Positions 7,092 through 14,988 of a stretch of DNA of 23,179 nt are shown here, in pieces. How positions within the stretch are numbered: position 1 is the first letter of the stretch; each line of letters begins with the position of its first letter. This DNA is from Bacteroidales bacterium UBA1197 (GTDB lineage Bacteria; Bacteroidota; Bacteroidia; Bacteroidales; UBA932). Made by a program: the position numbers and the translations under genes. The notes beneath the pieces were generated by a model. It was not told the DNA's origin and ran no database searches. It saw nothing but the letters and a program-made list of their open reading frames with translations. Location of the stretch: the NCBI GenBank assembly GCA_002309995.1, contig DBYB01000038.1, positions 1-23,179 of the forward strand. Direction: 5' to 3'.

Positions 7092-7808
7092 ATGGCGACT
7101 GAATTCAAACCATCGGTGCTGGTCAGTGATGTCTTTGGCTCGGCCGGGGACGTCACGGCCGTGCATCGGGATGGGAAGACTTACCTGCGTAAGCGCAGGA
7201 GTGGAACGACTGAGATGACGCCCTCTCAGGCTGCTCATGCGCAAGTGCATAGTCGGGCGCTGGCTGCATGGAGGATGCAGCCGCAATCGGTGCAGGAGTT
7301 GTGGCATAAGCTGGCCCGGGATGTTGAACCGCATCGGCCGCCTTTTGACCATACTTCCTGGATCTCGGGGCAGAATCTGTTCGTGTCGGCGTACCACGGG
7401 TTTTATACGCTGAGGAAGGAGCATGTTCCGGAGCCTGTGCCTTTTGAGTCATTCCCTCCGTTTGCTTTGAAGGCGGTTGAGGCAAATGCTCAAGGAGAAG
7501 GTCTGGTGCTTCGTCTCTCTATATCTGGCTTGGAGCGCTTGAGGACTCCTGAGCGCTATTGGCTGTATGGTCAGTTTCAGCTGGGGACTCCGGGGAAGGG
7601 GATGAGTAGTCGGTTGCCCCGGCAGTCGGTTCTGGCGTCGGCTCCTTGCTCGGTGATGCCGGCTGAGTTTGTTGTAGATAATTATGTCACATCTTGGGGG
7701 CTGGCGTTACCGGCATACCAGGTGAATGCCAATCTGGTTTTGCTGGATGAGGTGACGGGGTATCGGAGTCAGAAGCATATGGTCTCGGGAGTTGTTAAAC
7801 TGCTCTAA
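7092..7808 (+). CDS. Hypothetical protein with shared SGSAxxVTA / LTxxQ / GxNLF module
   Basis: 238 aa. The first about 110 residues form a diverged version of the N-terminal module of the 243-aa (10212-10943) and 351-aa (13581-14636) proteins: VFGSAGDVTA, then a basic strand, a Thr-x-x-Gln helix (TPSQAAHAQ), a Trp-centred helix (QSVQELWHKLA), and SGQNLF. The C-terminal half is beta-rich and does not obviously match the others. The Trp/Gln helix followed by GxNxF recalls a module seen in phage-associated structural proteins, but I cannot confirm that without a search. No signal peptide or TM segment. It sits 11 bases upstream of the recombinase-toxin-antitoxin fusion and is probably co-expressed with it. 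Confidence 0.7.
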   Translation: MATEFKPSVLVSDVFGSAGDVTAVHRDGKTYLRKRRSGTTEMTPSQAAHAQVHSRALAAWRMQPQSVQELWHKLARDVEPHRPPFDHTSWISGQNLFVSAYHGFYTLRKEHVPEPVPFESFPPFALKAVEANAQGEGLVLRLSISGLERLRTPERYWLYGQFQLGTPGKGMSSRLPRQSVLASAPCSVMPAEFVVDNYVTSWGLALPAYQVNANLVLLDEVTGYRSQKHMVSGVVKLL

Positions 7809-7819
7809 TCGTTGAGGTT

Positions 7820-10120
7820 ATGTTTAAGGTGTCGCTATATAAGAAGGTGAACGCTCGCTCTGGGGATGTTCCGCTTCGGTTTCGTCTGAAGGATGGGAAG
7901 ACGGTGGATCTGGGGTATGAGACCGGGAAGATGGTGCCAGCGAAGGATATGATGGCTTTCTCCCAGGATGGTACTCTGCAGCCGGGGATTATCGAGTATG
8001 ATGCAGCGCTGCTTCAGGAGATTGAGCGGTGCAAACTGGCTATGAGCGAGGTGTATATGTCTCTGTGTCAGGAAGGGGTAGCGCTGAATGAGGAGACTTT
8101 CCAGTCGGCCGTGTCGGCATGGTTCGTTAAGCAGGAGACCGGGGAGACTGTGGACGAGCGCTTGCTGGTTGGCAGGTTCAGGGCTTATCTGGAGGAGGAG
8201 CATGCTGCAGGGCGGTTCAGCGATAAGATGTATCGGGAGTCGATGACGCTTATGCGCAAGCTGGACCGGTATCTGATTATCCGGGATTGCCCGAATACTA
8301 CGCCACGGGATTTTTCGGCGGAGCAGTTGGTGGACTTTGAGAAGTTCTGCATCGACGAGTATCTCTATGCGGCCAATCCCAAATATGCTGCGCTGTATCC
8401 CAGGGCTTATGATGAATGCAGGTATTGGCCAAAGCAGAAGCTGAAGGAGGAACCCTTGCGGAAGGTGCTGATTCACTTTCGTACATTCTGGCGGGACCTG
8501 GTGAGTTTCGGAGAGGTGGAGGCTTCGCCGTATGATAAGTATGTGCCATGGATGCAGGAGAAGAAGCGCAAGCGCTATACGGAGGTGCTGGGTGAACCAA
8601 TGTCGCTGAACTTCGACGAGTTTCAGCAGGTGTTGGCGACGCCGGTTCCGGGAAGCATGGCTGATGTGCGGAATGCGTTCATCTTGCAGTGCTGCATCGG
8701 TCTTGGGGCGAAGGAGTTCAAGCAGCTCTCGCTGAACAATGTCGCGGTCTCGAAGGAAGGAATACCTTATATATATTATGTACACAAATCCGTTCGCCGG
8801 AAGGGGAAGGACCCCAAGAACTATGCGATAGAGGTGCCGCTGGTCCGGGTTGCTTTTGACATTGTGATGCGGACGCGATTCGATTTTATCCTTGGTTGCT
8901 ATAATGCTCCATACAACAGGAAGTTGCAGTTGTTTCTCCGTTATTGCGGGATAACCAGGGAGGTGTGCGTGTTCAATTCGCGCACGGGGGAGAGTGAGGC
9001 TTTGCCGCTTTGCGATGTGATTACCCAGGGCAATGTCCACCGTATGCACATGGACATCGTGCATGACTCGGATACGCTGCGCGGTATGCGAGGGCTGGGC
9101 TATACTGGTCCGCGGACAATGTCACGGATGAAGAAGATGTCGATGGAGGATTATTTCTGGACGCTCAATTGGGCGTTCGGTCAGAAGCCTTTCCGCGTGG
9201 ATGAGAATCTCAACATCGTTGAGGGCGCACCGTTCACTCCGATTGACCCGATGGTGTTTGAGCCTCAGCCCGAGAAACTCCCGGGCGGCCGAACCAATCC
9301 GTATGTCATCTCGCAGATGGTGCCCCTGCCGTCAGGCGAAGGGAAGCAGGAGGATCGCGTAGAGGTCCGGAATACTTGCCGTTTGTTTGAGCCCCGAAAG
9401 GTGGTGGTTTGCGGGAATCAGTTTATCGAGTTCCTGGGCGCTATGGACGAGGAGTCCCGACGCAGCATCCAGTACGGGGTGATGCTGCTGAAGATCCTGG
9501 CAGATTATAAGGCGAGTTTTGTGGAGGAGTGCAAGGATACCATCTATTCGTTCCGGTCCTTGTGTAAGGAGGCCGCCTATACCACGTACTTCTATCTGAA
9601 CGGGGATACCATCGTGCTGCTGCACTGCTTTCAGAACAAGTCTCTGCGAAAAGTGAAAGCCTCCGGCATCGAAATAATGCCCGTTGTGCGAGAGCTCCGA
9701 TGGAAGCATGTAATTGGTGAATTATCGGCGACGGAATATGATACGGTTTTGGATGAAGCATTCGGCGCCCGCGGGACGGAAAAACGCGAGGTTTGGGAGA
9801 TGAGGGCTTGCCGCAGTTACACAAGCCAGACGCTCCGCCAGACCCGGATGGACCTGGGTCTTCTGCAGGAGGACATCTTCTCGAAGTGGGGCGCCAAGGA
9901 TAATTGCGGGAATCTTTCCCGTGCCGAGTTCGGCCACCGCGTCCTTCCGTTCAAATACTTGTCCCGTCTGGTTGATGCTCTTGGTTACAAGGCCATCATC
10001 GTCCGCCCTGGCGTCCCGGGCTGGAATGCCATCTCCCGCACCAAAACCCTCGAGCAGATGCTCGAGTCAATCGGCGAACCTGTCTATCGCTGGAAGAGGA
10101 AAGATCCTGACATTGAATAA
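7820..10120 (+). CDS. Inactivated tyrosine recombinase fused to HigB-like toxin and HigA-like antitoxin domains
   Basis: 766 aa in one open frame. Residues 1-475 align along their length with the integrase at 20282-22075 (for example PLVRVA-DIVMRT and AFGQKP versus AFSQKP), but the catalytic residues are replaced: box I Arg by Gly296, box II Arg by His407, the box III His by Gly427 and the Tyr by Ser435; only Lys323 is kept. Residues about 528-635 fit the HigB/Gp49 fold: QFIEFL, DTIYSFR with the conserved Arg579, YFYLNGDTIVLLHCFQNKS; a second conserved Arg is Thr589. Residues about 636-735 fit HigA: FGARGTEKRE, then an XRE-type HTH with GLLQEDI, LSRAEFG and VDALGYKAIIV. It probably binds DNA without recombining it, with a regulatory or addiction role (inference). 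Confidence 0.75.
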   Translation: MFKVSLYKKVNARSGDVPLRFRLKDGKTVDLGYETGKMVPAKDMMAFSQDGTLQPGIIEYDAALLQEIERCKLAMSEVYMSLCQEGVALNEETFQSAVSAWFVKQETGETVDERLLVGRFRAYLEEEHAAGRFSDKMYRESMTLMRKLDRYLIIRDCPNTTPRDFSAEQLVDFEKFCIDEYLYAANPKYAALYPRAYDECRYWPKQKLKEEPLRKVLIHFRTFWRDLVSFGEVEASPYDKYVPWMQEKKRKRYTEVLGEPMSLNFDEFQQVLATPVPGSMADVRNAFILQCCIGLGAKEFKQLSLNNVAVSKEGIPYIYYVHKSVRRKGKDPKNYAIEVPLVRVAFDIVMRTRFDFILGCYNAPYNRKLQLFLRYCGITREVCVFNSRTGESEALPLCDVITQGNVHRMHMDIVHDSDTLRGMRGLGYTGPRTMSRMKKMSMEDYFWTLNWAFGQKPFRVDENLNIVEGAPFTPIDPMVFEPQPEKLPGGRTNPYVISQMVPLPSGEGKQEDRVEVRNTCRLFEPRKVVVCGNQFIEFLGAMDEESRRSIQYGVMLLKILADYKASFVEECKDTIYSFRSLCKEAAYTTYFYLNGDTIVLLHCFQNKSLRKVKASGIEIMPVVRELRWKHVIGELSATEYDTVLDEAFGARGTEKREVWEMRACRSYTSQTLRQTRMDLGLLQEDIFSKWGAKDNCGNLSRAEFGHRVLPFKYLSRLVDALGYKAIIVRPGVPGWNAISRTKTLEQMLESIGEPVYRWKRKDPDIE

Positions 10121-10123
10121 GAA

Positions 10124-10154
10124 AACCTCCGGCGTCTCGACGACGGCGGAGGTT
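10124..10154. terminator. Terminator between convergent operons
   Basis: AACCTCCGGCGTC (10124-10136) pairs with GACGGCGGAGGTT (10142-10154) with one mismatch around a TCGAC-type loop. Read leftward, the stem is followed by TTTTCTTATTC, a U-rich tail, so it fits a terminator for the minus-strand operon ending at 10212. It begins four bases after the 766-aa stop and could act in both directions. Confidence 0.6.
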
Positions 10155-10211
10155 GAATAGAGTTTGGAACGAATCGGGGTAGGGTAAACCGGACTCCGGG
10201 CCGGTGGGGGA

Positions 10212-10943
10212 TTAATCGCCACCGCCTTCTCCACCAGCGGGCTCTGCGGGAGCAGCTGCGGCAGTCCACTTGACTACGGCCTGCATCGGGACCGAGGTCT
10301 CACCCGTGCTGGAGTTTACGTAGAAGTAGCGGAAGAAGACCTTCGGAGCGCCGGCACCCAGGGTGCCGTGCTTGCTCTCGTAGGCAGACTTGATGTCGAT
10401 GGCCGCGGAGGTGGGTTCTTCCTCTGCGTGGATCTGGACAGCCTTGCCGAAGGCGCGGGATACGCCGTTGCTCTGGCCTTCGGAAGCTTGGATTACCAGG
10501 TAGATGCCGCCGTTGTCGGTAATCGGCTGGTCCAGCGTGAAGGTGAAGGCTGCGCTGGTGCAGGTGATGGTGGCGCTGGAAGGAGTCTCGACACCTTCAA
10601 GGGTGGGCGGGTTCAGCATCAGGGAGCCGCCGAGTTTCACGACCCAGAAGTTGAGACGCTGGAAGAGGTTCAGACCGGAGATCTTGCCCTTGGTGCCCAG
10701 GATGGACTTGGCGTCAGCACTCAGGGCGGCCTTGTTCCAGGCAAGGATCTGCTCGTTGGTGAGGGACTTCCAAGAGGTGGTGATCATCTTCATCACACCC
10801 TTGTTCTTGGCCTGGTCGGAAGTACCGATTCGGCCACCGTAGCCGCGGTTCTTGATGAACTTGCGGCCTTTGTTTTTCGCTGCGGTCACGCCCTTGGCGC
10901 TGCCGCTCATCTCCTCGAAGGCGATGGAAGGGATATACTTCAT
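10212..10943 (-). CDS. Hypothetical protein with shared module and Gly/Pro/Ala tail
   Basis: 243 aa. The N-terminal 110 residues carry the cleanest form of the shared module: IPSIAFEEMSGSAKGVTA, a basic segment, KMITTSWKSLTNEQILAWNKAA, then KGKISGLNLFQRLN. The middle is a beta-sandwich-like region (SSATITCTSAAFTFTLDQP and later strands), and the end is AAAAPAEPAGGEGGGD, a flexible tail. No signal peptide. It is the last gene of the middle block; its ATG overlaps the stop of the spanin-like gene (ATGA), so translation is probably coupled. It is best guessed as a structural or surface-exposed phage-like protein, but no named family was recognised. Confidence 0.7.
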   Translation of the reverse strand: MKYIPSIAFEEMSGSAKGVTAAKNKGRKFIKNRGYGGRIGTSDQAKNKGVMKMITTSWKSLTNEQILAWNKAALSADAKSILGTKGKISGLNLFQRLNFWVVKLGGSLMLNPPTLEGVETPSSATITCTSAAFTFTLDQPITDNGGIYLVIQASEGQSNGVSRAFGKAVQIHAEEEPTSAAIDIKSAYESKHGTLGAGAPKVFFRYFYVNSSTGETSVPMQAVVKWTAAAAPAEPAGGEGGGD

Positions 10944-11437
10944 AAGCGTTTAAAGGTTAAGAGGTTAGAGAATTTGTGGATAAGGTATAGTATTGCTATA
11001 ACTATCAAGATTAGGAAAGCTACGCCAAGTTTCATCTTGGTCTTTTGCCACCAGGTGAGCTGGCGTGGGACCTCAACGGTCTTGGTTTCTACGCGGTCTT
11101 TGTATACCAGACTGTCGCGGTGGACAATCTTCGTTTCCACCTCAATCGGTACTTTAAGTGGCTTGGTCTCCAGGCTGTGGTGGAGGATGCCGGCGGCCAC
11201 TGTGGCTTGGCTCTTTGCGTAGGTGTTCTCGAGCGTTGAGGTGGTGTCCAGCGTGGCTATTCGCTCCACGATGAACGGCAGCTCAACGAATGCCGTATCA
11301 TGCACCGTCACCGTCTCGGTCCTCACCTCAACCCGGGTGCTGTCCGTTACGGATGGCGCGGTAGGCCGGACAGCACCGCAGGCAGAGGCCGCCAGAGCGG
11401 CGAGCGAAAGAAAGAGGGGAGCGAATAGTTTATTCAT
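10940..11437 (-). CDS. Unimolecular spanin-like lipoprotein
   Basis: 165 aa. The N-terminus is a lipoprotein signal (MNKLFAPLFLSL, then AASAC with Cys20 and Gly21). The periplasmic part, about residues 21-130, is rich in Thr, Val, Glu and Asp. The C-terminus has WWQKTKMK followed by one hydrophobic helix at about 137-153 and a basic tail. An outer-membrane lipid anchor plus a C-terminal inner-membrane helix is the plan of u-spanins such as T1 gp11, which disrupt the outer membrane in the last step of phage lysis. The start overlaps the holin-like stop by four bases. A lipoprotein of another role with the same topology cannot be ruled out, but the neighbours favour lysis. Confidence 0.6.
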   Translation of the reverse strand: MNKLFAPLFLSLAALAASACGAVRPTAPSVTDSTRVEVRTETVTVHDTAFVELPFIVERIATLDTTSTLENTYAKSQATVAAGILHHSLETKPLKVPIEVETKIVHRDSLVYKDRVETKTVEVPRQLTWWQKTKMKLGVAFLILIVIAILYLIHKFSNLLTFKRL

Positions 11438-11733
11438 AGGTTGGGGTTGTTATCGTCATTCCCGGCTTGACCGGGAATCTCGCCGCTTCGGATCTCCTTC
11501 ATCACCCTCGCCTCGAACCGCTGCATCCGCATATCGAAGCTGGCCTTGGCTCCGAGCAGTCCGCCGCAAAGCACCAGGAACTCCGAGACCGCCATCATTG
11601 CCGTGCTGGATATCTCGCCGTATGGCGGCACGAAGAAGAGACACACCATGCAGATGACCGTGCCGGCACTAAAACTGGCGATGGCCATTGCGCCCTGCAG
11701 GCGGGTGAGCTCATATTTCTTCTTGGCGGACAT
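11434..11733 (-). CDS. Holin-like two-TM protein with repeat-encoded C-terminus
   Basis: 99 aa with two predicted membrane helices, about residues 14-35 (ending VCLFFV) and 43-66 (MMAVSEFLVLCGGLLGAKASF), a basic start (MSAKKKYELTR) and a charged tail. Small size, two TM helices and charged ends are the usual features of phage holins, which open the inner membrane to let the endolysin out. It is followed at once by the spanin-like gene. The final residues EIPGQAGNDD are encoded by a dispersed palindromic repeat (11454-11482), so the original C-terminus was probably different. Family membership is by topology and context, since holins are very diverse. Confidence 0.55.
   Translation of the reverse strand: MSAKKKYELTRLQGAMAIASFSAGTVICMVCLFFVPPYGEISSTAMMAVSEFLVLCGGLLGAKASFDMRMQRFEARVMKEIRSGEIPGQAGNDDNNPNL
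11454..11482 (+). repeat. Dispersed palindromic repeat, copy 3 (coding)
   Basis: CGTCATTCCCGGC, TT, then GACCGGGAATCTCG. It lies inside the 3' end of the holin-like gene and encodes EIPGQAGNDD there without a stop. Confidence 0.9.
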
Positions 11734-11739
11734 GGGGCT

Positions 11740-12447
11740 TTACTTAACCAGGAACATCTTGAAGAACTTGAGGTTGGTTCCGGAGTCGTCTTCTATCCCG
11801 TCTCTGCTGATGACCAGGTTTCCCTCGTGATAGGTGCATGGAAAGAATTGGCTGCCCATGGTGCGGCTGAGGTCGTTGGTGTAGATCAGCGGAACAAAAT
11901 CTGCGGCCACGTCAAAGCAGTTGGCCAGGGAGCAGGTTATGGTGTCCTGTTCATTCCACTGCAATCCAGTACCTGTGAGATAGAGTTCCCGGAAGCCGGT
12001 GTGGTCCCAGTAGTGGAGGTATCCGCTGGTAAGCATCCCACCACCCTGGCAGGAGGTGTAGAACTCGTTGTGGGTGCCAAACTGGACCTGTGCGACCTTG
12101 TTGGCCGGGATGAACGCTGACGCGAAGAAAATCTCGTAGGAGGCCAGGGAATTCCACTCCATGACAGGCATGATGCACAGCTGGTTGCCCTTCTCGATCC
12201 AGGCTTTGGCCAGGGTGATATCGTGGGCTCCATCGTTGCGGTTGAGCACGAAGACATGGGTCTCGTGACTGTTGCGGAAGGCAAAGTCGGGCATGGTAAT
12301 GCGAAGGACGCCGGCCGCCTGGTAATCCGCCAGGGTGGTGTCCACAGAGAACATACCTTGCAGCACGATGATGTCCTGGGACTGATAGTCCTTCAGCTGG
12401 ATGTTGGCGGGCAGTACGCCGAAGTTATTGGATATGCAGGTAATCAT
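11740..12447 (-). CDS. Hypothetical protein, paralogue of the 371-aa neighbour
   Basis: 235 aa, no recognised family. The first about 60 residues match those of the upstream 371-aa protein: NNFG, IQLKDYQSQDIIVL, then YQAAGVLRITMPDF. The rest is aromatic- and beta-rich (GYLHYWDHTGFRELYL, FVPLIYTND) with several cysteines and no signal peptide. It begins 8 bases after the 371-aa stop and ends 6 bases before the holin-like start, so it is in the same operon. Proteins between the shared-module protein and the lysis genes in a phage-like block could be tail, baseplate or receptor-binding parts; that is inference from position only. Confidence 0.7.
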   Translation of the reverse strand: MITCISNNFGVLPANIQLKDYQSQDIIVLQGMFSVDTTLADYQAAGVLRITMPDFAFRNSHETHVFVLNRNDGAHDITLAKAWIEKGNQLCIMPVMEWNSLASYEIFFASAFIPANKVAQVQFGTHNEFYTSCQGGGMLTSGYLHYWDHTGFRELYLTGTGLQWNEQDTITCSLANCFDVAADFVPLIYTNDLSRTMGSQFFPCTYHEGNLVISRDGIEDDSGTNLKFFKMFLVK

Positions 12448-12455
12448 AAGTCACA

Positions 12456-13571
12456 CTATTCTAATGCCATAAGGCAGGTTGTTTCATACAGTTCCATGCT
12501 CAGGAGAGTGCCACCGGCAAGGACATCAAAGCGGAGAGTCTTCTTAGCCAGGGCGGTATTCAGCGTCATGCTGCAGAGCTGGATGCACATCTGGGAACCA
12601 CGGACAGCGCGGGCCTGGACAAAGGTCTTAAAGCTGGGGACTCCTTCCGGAACGTTGGCCGGGTAGAAGATTCCGTATTTGCCGCTGCTCCAGTAGGTCT
12701 TACCGGACAGAGCCATAACGGCCGGGTTGGGCATCAGTTCGAAGTCCACGGTACCGAAGTACATGCTGCTGGACTGGGCGGCCATCTTTGCTTCCTCAAA
12801 GTGCAGGCGCCCGGGAGCGTCCGGTTCCACCTCGTTGTCACGGATCAGGTACGCCATACCAAAGACGTAGTTTCCGGTGTTCTCAAAGCCAAAGTTGCGG
12901 TCCGCCTGGGCCATGGTCCACACACCATCTTCCACGTGGCTGAGGTTGACACCGCCGGCCTTGGGAGTATAATTGCAGGTAGCGCTAATGATGGGGATAT
13001 CACCCTTCACGTCCACCGGCAGGCCTTCAAAGGTGCAGCGCCAATCGGAGTCCCTGTACGCATATTTGCTGCTGGAAAAGTCAATGTGGATGAAGACCCA
13101 CTTGGGATAGACAACGCAGAAGTTGCTGGAGCCCCAATAGAGGTAGGTTTCCGGCTGCTTCGGGCTCAGGCTCTTCTTGATTCCCTTCTTGGCGTTTCCG
13201 CCCTGGTTGAGCTGCAGATAAATCGTCTGGATGTAGATGATCATCTCCTCTTGGTCATCGAAGTCCGTCAGCTTCTCGATGCAGATGGTGTTCTTATCCT
13301 TGATCCAGGACTTCAAGATGGTGCCGCCGTCGCTCACGATGAGGTAGCTGTAGCTGGTCTGACGGTCAATGAAGCGCATCACGACACCGGCAATGGTGCT
13401 GCGGTCGATATTGAGGTCCGGGACAGTGATTTCCAAGACATCTGCGGCCTGGTACTCCGGAGAGTCCGTGCGATAGGTGAAAGTGGCGTTGAGGACAATG
13501 TAATTGCTCTCACGGACATCCTTGAACTGGATGGTGCCGGCGCCAAAGTTATTGCGTATAGACTGGAACAT
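12456..13571 (-). CDS. Hypothetical protein, 371 aa, beta-rich
   Basis: No recognised family. The N-terminal motif NNFGAGTIQFKD, ESNYIVL, then YQAADVLEITVPDL is shared with the 235-aa protein downstream. The central and C-terminal parts are rich in aromatic residues, Ser, Thr and Val, consistent with extended beta structure; there is no signal peptide or TM helix. The downstream gene starts 8 bases away and the upstream 351-aa gene ends 9 bases before this start. A 485-codon plus-strand ORF overlaps this DNA and is an antisense shadow. A structural protein of the phage-like element is the likeliest role. Confidence 0.7.
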   Translation of the reverse strand: MFQSIRNNFGAGTIQFKDVRESNYIVLNATFTYRTDSPEYQAADVLEITVPDLNIDRSTIAGVVMRFIDRQTSYSYLIVSDGGTILKSWIKDKNTICIEKLTDFDDQEEMIIYIQTIYLQLNQGGNAKKGIKKSLSPKQPETYLYWGSSNFCVVYPKWVFIHIDFSSSKYAYRDSDWRCTFEGLPVDVKGDIPIISATCNYTPKAGGVNLSHVEDGVWTMAQADRNFGFENTGNYVFGMAYLIRDNEVEPDAPGRLHFEEAKMAAQSSSMYFGTVDFELMPNPAVMALSGKTYWSSGKYGIFYPANVPEGVPSFKTFVQARAVRGSQMCIQLCSMTLNTALAKKTLRFDVLAGGTLLSMELYETTCLMALE

Positions 13572-13580
13572 GGCTGCAGA

Positions 13581-14636
13581 TTAGTTATTGGAATACTGAA
13601 TACCAGGACCGAACACTTCCGTCGGCTTGATGTACTTTCCGCCCCGGTGCATGAAGTGGATTTCGGTGCTGCTGGAGTAGTTGATGGACTGAATCTCGTA
13701 GGACTGCGGGTGCAGGGAGCCGTCTTCGCCCATACCGCGGGCGAACGCCATACAGATACCGATGCATTCGGACGGCAGCGGCTGGTCGAGGATAACTTCA
13801 GAGGATGCCACATTGCTGTGTCCCAGGCACACCGTATCAAAGTACACGCAAGGAGCGTTGGTGGAGAAGTCCACATCCAGCGCAGAGACGTGCTGCTCCT
13901 CATCCGGCTTCAGCGTGTCCATCGTGACCTTTATGCGGCGAGCGTAGGGCACTTCACCGGTGCAGACAACGCAGTCCCGCTCGGCCTGGCCGGTGAAACC
14001 AGTCTCCGTGTCCAGCCAATAGGTCTCCACAAAGACCTTCTGCCCCGGGGTGGCGGCTGCGCCTATCTTGTTGATGTAGAGCTCGGTTACGTTGGCTTCT
14101 CCCCAGTCGTCCTCGGTGTCACCGCTGATAATGACGGTCTTACTCCAGCCGTTGGAGATGCCGGGGCTTTGGCTGGCAGACATCTTTACAACGAGCTTGT
14201 AAGGGGAGGGCTGGTGACGGATGCCTGTAAAGGCTACCAGACCCGGAGTGACATATAGATTAGAATACTCTACATTAGGGCTCGCGGCGTTAGAGTCTGG
14301 CGCATCGGTGAGGAGATTCTCGCCGGCCATCTGTCGGTTGCTGTTCAGCCGCACGAAGAGGTTGATTCCGGAGAGCTTGGCTTTCTGTCCAAAGACCGAG
14401 GCGCCGCTGGTATGCTCCGCCAGCCGTTCCCAGTCAAGTCGCTGCTGGTCGGTCAGCAGGGGCCAAGTCTTCGTTATCTTCTTCAGTGATGTGCGCCGGG
14501 CAATCTGCAGAACGGTGGTTTCGCCGGTAGGGTAGGACTTAAGAGAGAGGATGCTACGACCGTCCTGGTACCTGGCCGTAACCCCTTTTGCAGAGCCTGA
14601 AAAGCCGCCAAAGGCTATAGAAGGAAGAGCAATCAT
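13581..14636 (-). CDS. Hypothetical protein with shared N-terminal module, 351 aa
   Basis: First gene of the middle minus-strand block. The N-terminus repeats the module of the 243-aa protein: LPSIAFGGFSGSAKGVTA, a basic stretch, Thr-x-x-Gln, KKITKTWPLLTDQQRLDWERLA, GQKAKLSGINLFVRLN. After residue 115 it becomes a beta-rich region (LVVKMSASQSPGISNGW, VFVETYWLDTETGF) similar in flavour to the middle of the 243-aa protein, followed by an extra domain of about 130 residues. No signal peptide. Sharing a docking-type module with different C-terminal domains would suit proteins that assemble onto one structure (inference). Confidence 0.7.
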   Translation of the reverse strand: MIALPSIAFGGFSGSAKGVTARYQDGRSILSLKSYPTGETTVLQIARRTSLKKITKTWPLLTDQQRLDWERLAEHTSGASVFGQKAKLSGINLFVRLNSNRQMAGENLLTDAPDSNAASPNVEYSNLYVTPGLVAFTGIRHQPSPYKLVVKMSASQSPGISNGWSKTVIISGDTEDDWGEANVTELYINKIGAAATPGQKVFVETYWLDTETGFTGQAERDCVVCTGEVPYARRIKVTMDTLKPDEEQHVSALDVDFSTNAPCVYFDTVCLGHSNVASSEVILDQPLPSECIGICMAFARGMGEDGSLHPQSYEIQSINYSSSTEIHFMHRGGKYIKPTEVFGPGIQYSNN

Positions 14637-14694
14637 AGCACTTAAAGTCTTAGTTTAATTAAACAAAAGGGTTCGGCTATGGCTCAATGCAAAA

Positions 14695-14724
14695 GGGGCT
14701 TGGATATCGCCATATCCAAACCCC
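14695..14724 (-). terminator. Strong hairpin in the leader of the 351-aa gene
   Basis: GGGG-C-TTGGATAT (14695-14707) pairs with ATATCCAA-A-CCCC (14712-14724) around CGCC, with one mismatch. Read leftward it is followed by TTTTGCATTG, a short U-tract. It could stop transcription arriving from the right, or act as an attenuator for the middle block. Confidence 0.4.
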
Positions 14725-14841
14725 ACGGCAAATGTAAGAAAATGTTTTTAGATTATCAAACTAATTCGTATAAAAAATTTCTGAAATACAGTAAATTAAA
14801 CTTAAATATATCAAGTTCTACTTTAAATAGTGTGCTGGTGG

Positions 14842-14897
14842 TTTTTATATTGCCAGTATAAAAAAGAGGCCACTTTTTTCAATTGCCAGTTGAAAAA
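14842..14897. repeat. Twin hairpins with different arms and identical 7-nt loops
   Basis: TTTTTATA (14842-14849), TTGCCAG, TATAAAAA (14857-14864); then, 10 bases later, TTTTTCAA (14875-14882), TTGCCAG, TTGAAAAA (14890-14897). Both have perfect 8-bp arms and exactly the same central heptamer in the same orientation. Confidence 0.75.
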
Positions 14898-14907
14898 TGC
14901 TCTTCAT

Positions 14908-14935
14908 CGTCATTGCCGGCTTGACCGGCAATCTC
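14908..14935 (+). repeat. Dispersed palindromic repeat, copy 4
   Basis: CGTCATTGCCGGC, TT, then GACCGGCAATCTC. Intergenic, 54 bases before the MNT promoter. Confidence 0.9.
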
Positions 14936-14988
14936 ATTACTATTTTATGATAATCATTTTATGGTAATGAGGCTCGGAGGTGATAGAA

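Noticed and set aside
7835..9064. 409-codon minus-strand ORF
   Set aside because: Antisense to the recombinase part of the 766-aa gene, whose homology to the other integrase fixes the coding strand.
12801..14258. 485-codon plus-strand ORF
   Set aside because: It lies antisense to the 351- and 371-aa genes, which have tight operon spacing and share modules with neighbours; the antisense product has no recognisable features.
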